A stretch of DNA of 64,000 bases from Hordeum vulgare subsp. vulgare. Lineage: Eukaryota; Streptophyta; Magnoliopsida; Poales; Poaceae. The stretch is taken from the NCBI RefSeq assembly GCF_904849725.1, contig NC_058523.1, positions 207,355,689 to 207,419,688 on the forward strand, read 5' to 3'. Shown piece after piece: positions 56,372-64,000 of this stretch (its first letter is position 1; every line of letters begins with the position of its first letter). Both the position numbers and the translations under genes were made by a program. The notes beneath the pieces were generated by a model, which was not told the DNA's origin, did not search any database, and saw only the letters and a program-made list of their open reading frames with translations.

Positions 56372-57887
56372 TGATATGTCCATTTTGCATCATGCTTTTA
56401 TATCAATATTTCTTGCATTATGCGATGTTAATACACATTATGGTACAATACTTATGCCTTTTCTCTCTTATTTTACAAGGTTTACATGAAGAGGGAGAAT
56501 GCCGCTAGCAGGAATTCTGGATCGAAAAGGAGCAAATTTGAGAGATCTATTCCGCATAGCTCCAATAGTCCTGAAAAGTTGTGGAGAATTGTTTTGGAAT
56601 ATGTAAGAAAATTTGGCGAAAGAAATACCAGAGGGGGCCCACTAGGAGGTCACAAGCCTGCGGGCGCGACCTACCCCCTAGCTGCGCCCCTGTGGCTTGT
56701 GGGCCCCCTGGCAGGCCTTCGGTGCCCATTTTCTGCTATATGAAGGGTTTTGACGTGGTCAAAATCATACCAGAACTTTCGGGGCAAAATGCCGCCGTCA
56801 CGAGGCAGAACTTCAGCAGAACCAATCTAGAGCTCCGGCGGAGCTATTCTGCCGGGGAAACTTCCCTCCCAAAGGGGACATCAAAGCCATCGTCATCACC
56901 AACGATCCTCTCATCGAGAGGGGGTCAATCTCCATCAACATCTTCATAAACACCATCTCCTCTCCAAACCCTAGTTCATCTCTTGTATCCGATCTTTGTC
57001 TTAAAACCTCGGATTGGTACCTGTGGGTAGCTAGTAATGTTGATTACTCCTTGTATTGATGCTAGTTAGTTTACTTGGTGGAAAATTATATGTTCAGATC
57101 CTTAATGATTATTACTACTCCTCTGATTATGAACATGAATATGCTTTGTGAGTAGTTACGTTTGTTCCTGAGGACATGGGATAAGTTTTGCTATAAGTAA
57201 TCTTGTGAATTTGGTATTGTTCGATATTTTGATGAGATGTATGTTGTCTCTCCTCTAGTGGTATCATGTGAATGTCGACTACATGACACTTCACCATTAT
57301 TTGGGCGTAGGGGAAGGCATCAGGAAGTTATAAGTAGATGATGGGTTGCTATAGTGACAGAATGTTAAACCCTAGTTTATGTGGTGCTTCGTAAGGGGTT
57401 GATTTGGATCCATATGTTTCATGCTATGGTTGGATTTATCTTAATTCTTCTTTCGTAGTTGCGGATGCTTACGAGAGAGGTTAATCATAAGTGGGAGGTT
57501 TGTTCAAGTAAGGTCAGCAGCCAAGCACCGGTCCACCCACATACCAAATTATCAAAGTAGCGAACGCAAATCATATGAGCATGATGAAAACTAGTTTGAT
57601 AGAAAGTCCCATGTGTCCTCGGGAGCACTTTGCTTTATATAAGAGTTTTCTAGTCTTGTCCTTTGCTACAATAAGGATTGGGCAACCTTTCTTCACCTTT
57701 GTTACATTTTTACTTGCTACCTATTATGAATTACTTTATCACAAAACTATTTGTTACCGATAATTTCAGTGCTTGCGGAGAAAACCTTATTGAAAACCGC
57801 TTGTCATTTCCTTCTGCTCCTCGTTGGGTCTGACACTCTTACTTATAGAAAGGATTACAATAGATCCTCTAAACTTGTGGGTCCTTA
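56372..57887 (+). repeat. 5' LTR of Athila-like element F
   Basis: Starts TGATATGTCCATTTTGCATC; the right border by comparison with related LTRs is ...CTTGTGGGTCCTTA at 57887, a decayed ATCA. It is followed by a tRNA-Asp-type primer site. It contains a GC-rich inverted repeat (about 56631-56725) like that of the Sabrina-like LTRs. No gene is supported. Confidence 0.78.
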
Positions 57888-57898
57888 AGACCCTTTTT

Positions 57899-57916
57899 TG
57901 GCGCCGTTGCCGGGGA
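57899..57916 (+). other. Primer-binding site of element F (tRNA-Asp type)
   Basis: TGGCGCCGTTGCCGGGGA, the primer site typical of the Athila lineage, twelve bases after the LTR end. The tract is intact. Confidence 0.92.
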
Positions 57917-58067
57917 ATGAAGCGCCTTTGGTAAGTGGAACTTGGTAAGGAAAAATTTATATATTGTGCTGAAATTCACTAGCACTTGTCACTACAGAAA
58001 ATAATCATTTGGGGGGCTTGTTCGGGGTATCTTCACCACAACCAGAAGCACAAAGAGATGCTCCTCA
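57917..58067 (+). pseudogene. Start of gag of element F, cut by CACTA copy 2
   Basis: A short reading just before the CACTA border gives NNHLGGLFGVSSPQPEAQRD, the type of sequence at the start of Athila-like gag. The coding frame is cut at 58068 by CACTA copy 2, so only the first residues are visible. Confidence 0.55.
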
Positions 58068-58299
58068 CACTACTGGACGGCAAAGGGCTGACTGATGGCA
58101 AAAATACTATTTGCCATGTGTCGGCCGTTTGCCGTGTGCCATCGGACGTCAACGGGACCAAGGGCAGACGGCAAAGAGCACGGGTGGGTCCCATGCGTGC
58201 CGTGTCCGACGGAAGGCTAACTTTGCCATGTGTCGGCCTTTGCCGTCTGCCGTGGGGCCCTTTGCTGTCGTGGGGCGGATGACAAAGGGGCCGACCGTG

Positions 58300-58828
58300 T
58301 AACGGCCGTCTACTCCCCCTCGCGCTCACTTTCTCTCCCCCCCCACACTGTCTCTCTCTCCCCCTCACGCTCACTGTCACTCGCCCCTGCCGCTGCCCCG
58401 CCTCGCTCCCACCGGCAACCCCCTCCCCGCGGCGCTCTCCTCCCAACGGCCACCCCCTCCCCGCGGCCACCCCGGCCCCTCCCCGCTGGGACCCCTCCCT
58501 GCGGCCACCCCGTCCCCGCGGCCCTCCTCCCCCACCACCACACCTCCTCCCTCGTGAGTTCATTTTCTTTCTTTTTTTTTCCATTTCATTGCATCTGTTA
58601 GTTTAGGTTACTGTCAGTGTTAATTAGGTTAATGTTAGTTTAGATTAATTAGGTTACTATTAGTTTAATGTTAATAAGGTTATTGTTAGTTTAGGTTAAT
58701 TAGGTTACTATTAGTTTAGTGTTAATTAGGTTACTGTTAGAAGAGGAGGAGGAGGAGGAGGAGAAAGAAGAAGAAGAAGAAGAATAAGAAGAAGAAGAAA
58801 AAGAAAAGAGAGGAGAAGAAGAAAGAAA
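58300..58828 (+). other. C-rich, AT-rich and GAA zones of CACTA copy 2
   Basis: A C-rich stretch (ccacccc and cctcccc types) to 58560, then tandem-like AT-rich phrases (gttaattaggttactgttagttta) to 58740, then a short GAA/GGA tract. It corresponds to 26291-27245 of copy 1 but is shorter. No supported gene. Confidence 0.6.
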
Positions 58829-59325
58829 AGGACCCCGACCCCCGACACCCGACTCCTGACCCCCGACGCCCGACGCCACCAACCCTCGATGCCCGACGCT
58901 ACCAACCCCCGACCCTCGACCCCCGACGCCACTCACACCCGACTGCCGACCCCTGATGCCTGACACCACTCACCCCCGACTCCCAACTCCCGACGCCCGA
59001 CACCACTGACCCCCGACCCACGACCCCCGACCCCTGACTCCCGACCCCCGATGCCTGACACCACTGACCCCCAACCCCCGACCCCCGACGCCACTGACCC
59101 CCAACCCCAACCTCCTACCCCGACCCCCGATGCCACTAACCCCCAACCCCGGGCCCCCGACACCTCTTTGGCCTCTTGTTGATCGAAAAGACCCCAACCC
59201 CCAACACTAGTGCCTCTCGACCCCCGGCGACACTGACCCCCGACCATCGACGCATTTAACCCGACTCCTGACCACCGACACCCGACACCACCGACCCTCG
59301 ACGCCACTAAGCCCCGACCTCCGAC
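58829..59325 (+). repeat. GC-rich minisatellite of CACTA copy 2
   Basis: The same unit type as in copy 1, with a different arrangement of units, containing the same interrupting phrase (ctctttggcctcttgttgatc, about 59165). Confidence 0.9.
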
Positions 59326-59660
59326 ACCGCTTCTACTTACTGTTGAACGAGAAGGTGCTTTTCGGCCTTCTAGAGGCCCACGGGGTCATAGTTTTGTAAA
59401 TTATGAGTTAGGTCACATATTTTCCGTTTATGTTAATTATAAAAACATCATATTTGTGTTGATCGTGTGAATTTCAATGTGCATTTGTTCGACGACCTCC
59501 ACGTGCGTTTGACGAGCTCCGCCCTTGCGTTTGTTGGTGAGCACAAATGACTTATCCTCCTACCCCCTTAATTTGCTCTGTCCCGGTCTTCGTGCCGATG
59601 AAACTTGCTAGCTATAGGTTTCTTCAATCATGAGTATGCGTGACCAGTATGCGTCTCCCG

Positions 59661-59724
59661 TTCGAAAGGGCGACATCTATAAATATGCATTTATTTGCAT
59701 ATTTATAATCGCCATCCTTTCGAA
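59661..59724. repeat. Short inverted repeat upstream of the transposase, copy 2
   Basis: 29-base arms (59661-59689 and 59696-59724), 23 of 29 positions pairing, loop tttatt. Same ends and the same perfect 12-bp inner stem (tataaatatgca) as in copy 1. Confidence 0.87.
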
Positions 59725-59749
59725 TTGTCCAACATTATAAGTGGACAGC

Positions 59750-59964
59750 CCGAGTATGTGTAGATTGGGTTTGTTTTCCCGTATGCTGTGCTCCGGATCC
59801 GATGCGGAATTTCGTCAGTGCCTCCCCTGTTGTTCTCCAGGTACACATCCAGTCTGCTTATTGCCGAGACGTGTATCAGGAGAACAGTGGGGAGGTGCTG
59901 CTGAAATTCTGGGTCGCATCTGGAGCAGAGCATGGGAAAACGAATCCAATCTACACATACTCGG
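59750..59964. repeat. Long inverted repeat upstream of the transposase, copy 2
   Basis: Arms of about 97 bases around a short loop. The outer ends ccgagtatgtgtagattgg and its complement pair perfectly. Counterpart of 28171-28383. Confidence 0.87.
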
Positions 59965-60101
59965 GTGGGATTAGGACCTATCTTTACCTATTAGCGTGTA
60001 GGTTGCATGGACGTAATAAAACTGACAAACTTGATTAGCGTATGAATATAGATGATGAATTATATATTTATTTCTTGTGCCCCCATAGGTAGCTAGGCAA
60101 T

Positions 60102-62133
60102 ATGAGTGATCGTGCTTGGATGTACACTGGTCACCCTAGTCAGAAAGACATGACCCATGAATGGTTAACAAAAACCAGGGGGTTTGTGAGAGCCGCATTT
60201 CCAAATGGCCAGCAAAAAACATGGTGCCCCTGTCCCAACTACGACAACTGGAAAAAGTAGACAGCGTTTTAAATGGGTAAACACCTGCAGAAGTGGGGTT
60301 TTACGCCTAATTATACGGTGCCAGAGCTGAGGTGATTCGTCGTCGCACCGACGAGCATGGTACCGGGATTGAGGACATGGTGCAAGACTTTGATCATGCT
60401 CGAGATTCCGACGATGTGATGGAGGAATCTGCAAAGGCCTTCTATGAAATGTTGGAGTCTTCAAAACGTCGTCTCCACGAGCAGACTGAGCTTTGTCAGC
60501 TGGATGCCATCGTGCAAGTAATGGCTCTGAAGAATCAATTCAACCTAGGCAGAGAATGCTACGACGCGATGTTGACAATATTTGGATGCTTTCTACCCAA
60601 AGGCCATGTACTGCCTGCAAACCTGTACCAGTCAGAGAATATCCTCCATGTACTTAAGATGCCCTATGAGAAGATACATGCCTGTGAGAATGGATGTGCC
60701 TTATTTAGGCTTGAGTATGCGGCCTTGAACTATTCCCCATTTGCAATTCTTCCAGGTATATTGTGGTAGACAACGGAATGGGTGAGAAGAATCAGATCAA
60801 AATCCCCATTAGTGTTCTTCGGTATCTGCCAATCGTACCAAGACTTCAACGTCTTTTAATGGTTGAAGAGACGGCCACACAGATGACATGGCACAAATTG
60901 GGCAAAAGAACCGAACTAGATGCGGATGGGAACAAGATGCTGGTACACACTTCACATGGTTTTGCGTGGAGGCACTTCGATGCATTACATAAGGATAAAT
61001 CGGAAGATCCAAGGCAACCTAGAATTGCCATCAGCACGGATGGGTTCAATATGTATGGTATGACGGCATCACAATAAAGTTGTTGGCCTCTATTTGTCAT
61101 TCCTCTAAATATGACACCCGGAGAGATTATGAAAAGAAAGAACATTTTCCAGACGTTGATAATTCCAGGGCCCAACTATCCGGGGAAGAATATGAATGTG
61201 TACATGCAGCCGCTTAAGGATGAGTTGCAAGAAGTCTGGGATAATGAGATCAAGACCTACGACGCGAATACCAAAACAAATTTCAAAATGCATGTGTGGT
61301 ACATGTACTCAACGCATGATTATCCGACGTTTGCTCTATTCGCTGGCTGGTGTGTGCATGGAAGGTTCCCGTGCACCACATGCAAGGCAGCTCTTTAGTT
61401 CCGTTGGCTGCAGGCTGGTCGCAAGTATTCTTGGTTCGACATGCATAGACAATTCCTGGATCCTGACCATAAGTTCAGAAAAGACAAGAAGAATTTCATC
61501 AAAGGTAGAGTTGTCAAAAACACTGCACCAGCTGCATTGACAGGCCAACAGACCCTTGATCAGTTAAACTATCTCGAACCTGATCCTTTGTGTCCAGGAT
61601 ACTTCAAAGGGTATAATACGGAACACGCCTAGACTCACAAGTCATGCTTATGGGATCTGCCTTACTTCAAAGACCTCCTTTGCCAAAACAACAACGACGT
61701 GATGCACACTGAAAAGAATTATGCGGAGGCCATTTTTGGTACATTGTTGGCATAGAGGGGAAGTCAAAAGGTAATCCTAAGGCTAGAATCGACCTGAAGG
61801 CTATATGTGATAGACCGTTGCAAAACTTGCGACAACGGAAAGGAAAGCAAAGCATAGCGAAGCCAAATGCATGGTTCAATTTTGAAAGGCCAGCTATGAG
61901 GGAAATGCTATTGTGGGTGAAAATGCGGTTGATGTTCCCCGATGGGTATGCTGCGAATCTAAAGAGGGGAGCGAGTCTTCAGAAATTGATAATATTTCGG
62001 CTCAAGAGTCATGATTGGCACATATGGATTGAGCGGGTAATGCCGGTGATGTTGCGTGGCTTTATTGAAGATAGTGATGACCATGATGCATTTATTGACC
62101 CCGAAGCATATATAGACGAGAACGATTGTTATT
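60102..62133 (+). pseudogene. TNP2-type CACTA transposase, copy 2 (deleted)
   Basis: ATG at 60102 (MSDRAWMYTGHPSQKD) with WCPCPNY, where copy 1 has WCPCPNC. A stop follows (TAG at about 60258). A 34-base deletion compared with copy 1 lies at about 60318. Readable pieces are 60332-60769 (TELCQLDAIVQVMALKNQF, LYQSENILHVLKMPYEK), 60763-61077 (TWHKLGKRTELDADG), 61111-61398 (PGEIMKRKNIFQTL, NYPGKNMNVYMQPL, WCVHGRFPCTTCKA) and 61441-61632. Near 62065 a deletion of about 1.54 kb removes the DUF4218-like and DUF4216-like parts and joins the core to the acidic tail (DSDDHDAFIDPEAYI). The stop of copy 1 is replaced by a sense codon (TTG). Confidence 0.87.
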
Positions 62134-62237
62134 TGTTCATGTCAGGTATTCGAATAAATTATATAAATTTTATTACTCATGTTGGTATTTATGTTGTACT
62201 AATTTCATTTACTCTTTGTCATGACAGGTGTTGAAAG

Positions 62238-64000
62238 ATGGTGGGAAAGGGTCGAAAGCACTCCGCGACTCCTTCTTCGTCGACGGGTGATGGGATGGGT
62301 ACTTCCATTCCTGCATATTGGTATTTATATACATTTTATTACTCATGTTGGTATTTATGTTGTACTAAAGGTACACGTGGCCATGGGCGAGGTAGGGCGG
62401 TGGCTGCCATGCCTTCTGAGGTGGAGGCTACACGGTCTCCGCCACCACCCCAAGCTGATTCACCTGACCACAGGACTTCTAGGGTGGATTCGTCTGAGGT
62501 GGAGGCTACATGGTCTCCGGTTCACGAGCCTCGGGTCGACGAGCCTCAGGTCGACGAGCCTTCGACCCACGAGACTCGTGTCCTAGAGGCTTCATTCCAG
62601 GCGACTCCGGAGCAAAGCAGGGATGAGGGTACGTCCCAAGAGACCCATTGGGATACCTGGGCTGAGGCAAGTGGCCATGCTGGTAGCGACGAGGAGCTGG
62701 GTGAGGGGGCTACCGTCTACCAGCGTGGTAGTTCGGGGCTCCCGCTCGTGCCGGCGACCCCCGAGCAGAGGTGGTCGATTAGGCCAAATGGGGACAAGTA
62801 AGTTAATTTACTCTTATTTAACCTTTTGCCTTCGCGTTTTCTCAAATATTTAATGTTTTGGTTTTAATTTTTCATACTATAGGGGTCGGATTGTTGCAAA
62901 GGGTGTCCGCAACCCCAACAGCGTCCTTGGTGTGCTTTGCCGTAAAAACTTCCCAGGGTTTATTACGTTGCCCGACCGGGAGCGAGAGGTAGGAATGACC
63001 TGGGAGCACTACTTGGGTGCCTCGGCCCCGCCGGAGGTGTAGATCGACGGTGTTTTGTGCGACACGAGGGCGGACATGGTGATCCGAAAGTTCTGGGTAA
63101 TTTCTCCTTCACACAATTATAAATCAACCATAGCTATTAATTGTACTAATCGGTGTTGTCTCGTTTGCAGACCTTCTACAGGTGTGAGGAGGGATAGGAG
63201 GAGGACGCGGCAAAGGTTATCGAAACCGAATGTCGCCGCCTACTTCAAAACTTTCAGCACGAGGCTCGGGAGCAGGCTGTTTGAGACTACTATGCCACGC
63301 GGCGTATTAGGATTGACAAGGCGAAGTGCCATGGTGCTAAGATGGAGAAGGAGCATTACATGAAGGTAATTACATATTATTAAGGCTTTGTAGTTAGTTT
63401 CCTTGATTTGGTTCTTACGCGCTCAAATTTCTCTTTATTAACTTAGGTGCCCCCGAGATGGTGTGTGGATAAGATGGATTGTTGGGAGGCCTTGGTGGAT
63501 CAGTGGTGCTCCGAAACGTGGGAGGCCAGCCACAACACCGCCAAGGAGAGGCGTGGCAAAATGGTTGGTGTGCCACACCATCAAGGGAGTGTCAACTTAA
63601 TCCAATTTGGCGAGAACTGGGTATGTGGTTTGCTTCATGCCTCATGCAATTCATCCTTAATACTATCTTGAGCCCCTTACTAATACAATTTTCCTCTCTC
63701 TCTCTTTTAAGCGCATCACAATAAGACGGAGGTGCCACAGATGTACGACCTGTATGCGATGGCCCATACTGCCTCATACAAGAAGGTCAAGGCATTCTTT
63801 GAGTCTGACCTCGAGCATCCAGAAAACTTCACCAACATCTCCTCCCACCACAAGCTCGTGAAGTATAGAGATCATGGGAAGGCGAGGAATGGGGAGGACT
63901 TTAACCCGAGCGAGGGGCCTATTGATCCAGAGCCGATGATGATAGCTGGCAACGGGAGGCCCCATGGCTCGATCGCCATTGGAGACAGACTTATACGTTG
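62238..64000 (+). pseudogene. Second CACTA gene (Transposase_24-like), copy 2, truncated by the window end
   Basis: ATG at 62238 (MVGKGRKHSATPSSSTGDG). Exon 1 is shortened compared with copy 1 and runs into the intron repeat (about 62315-62370). The following exon contains SPVHEPRVDEPQVDEPSTH, with an extra duplicated RVDEP-type unit, and ends before GT at about 62800. Next comes a piece at about 62884-63095, with TAG at about 63041, corresponding to the MTWE(P/H)YLGA block. Then 63171-63365, 63447-63620 and 63711 onward. Intron positions match copy 1. Several stops make it non-functional. The coiled-coil exon lies beyond the window. Confidence 0.75.

Larger units (their letters stand above)
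58068..64000 (+). mobile_element. CACTA (En/Spm) transposon, copy 2 (right end outside the window)
   Basis: Starts CACTACTGGACGGCAAAGG inside the gag of element F, preceded by TCA as the possible target duplication. Shares with copy 1, in the same order: subterminal GACGGCAAA repeats (58075-58300), C-rich zone (58305-58560), AT-rich zone (58590-58740), GAA tract, GC minisatellite, two inverted repeats, TNP2-type gene and second gene. The right terminus is not in the window. Confidence 0.9.

Noticed and set aside
57990..58000. CACTACAGAAA as the left end of CACTA copy 2
   Set aside because: The following bases read as Athila-like gag and lack GACGGCAAA subterminal repeats. The CACTAC at 58068, followed directly by GACGGCAAAGG, fits better.
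58595..58740. Telomere-like TTAGGTTA repeats
   Set aside because: The unit is not the plant telomere unit TTTAGGG and the array is irregular and AT-rich; it lies at the place of the T-rich zone of copy 1.

Overview
The window is intergenic DNA from a large grass genome, almost certainly Triticeae (wheat, barley, rye or Aegilops). The basis is the sequence of the repeats: a BARE/Angela/WIS-type Copia LTR (begins TGTTGGAAATATGCCC), Sabrina/Athila-type Gypsy LTRs (TGATACGTCTCC...GTTATCA) with a tRNA-Asp-type primer site in one relative, very long Gypsy LTRs with initiator-Met primer sites, and CACTA (En/Spm) transposons with TTTGCCGTC-type subterminal repeats. I see no intact host gene, no RNA gene and no CRISPR array. 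Essentially every reading frame is TE-derived and most carry stops or frameshifts.

Layout. 1-15470: Gypsy element A (end of the 5' LTR, primer site, an extra upstream ORF, gag, protease, truncated reverse transcriptase, 5'-truncated 3' LTR). Its 3' LTR is split by a Sabrina-like element (3635-13054) with an abnormal left side. 15471-18367: element C, a non-autonomous LTR element into whose body A inserted. 18368-18832 and 39694-39899: older repeat-like DNA (D), interrupted by a BARE/Angela-like Copia element (18833-39693, target duplication GCAAG). The 3' LTR of that element is in turn split by a 12.3-kb CACTA transposon (25949-38240, target duplication TGC). 39900-44640: minus-strand Gypsy-type element E, with an internal-LTR-internal arrangement. 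44680-45870: relic of a plant mobile domain gene. 45871-47026 and 56065-56371: unresolved DNA. 47027-56059: a roughly 5-kb solo LTR (B) containing a nested 4-kb solo LTR of family A (50370-54335). 56372-58067: LTR, primer site and gag start of an Athila-like element F, interrupted by a second CACTA copy (58068 to beyond the window end).

The two CACTA copies are related, lie in the same orientation and share the same order: GC minisatellite, two inverted repeats, a TNP2-type transposase gene, then a multi-exon Transposase_24-type second gene. Each has different deletions. The best candidates for little-described structure are the paired hairpins upstream of the transposase in both CACTA copies, the extra ORF of element A, the solo-LTR/full-element chimera around 3635-5510, and the nested pair of solo LTRs. 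All family names come from recognition by eye, not from a database search.
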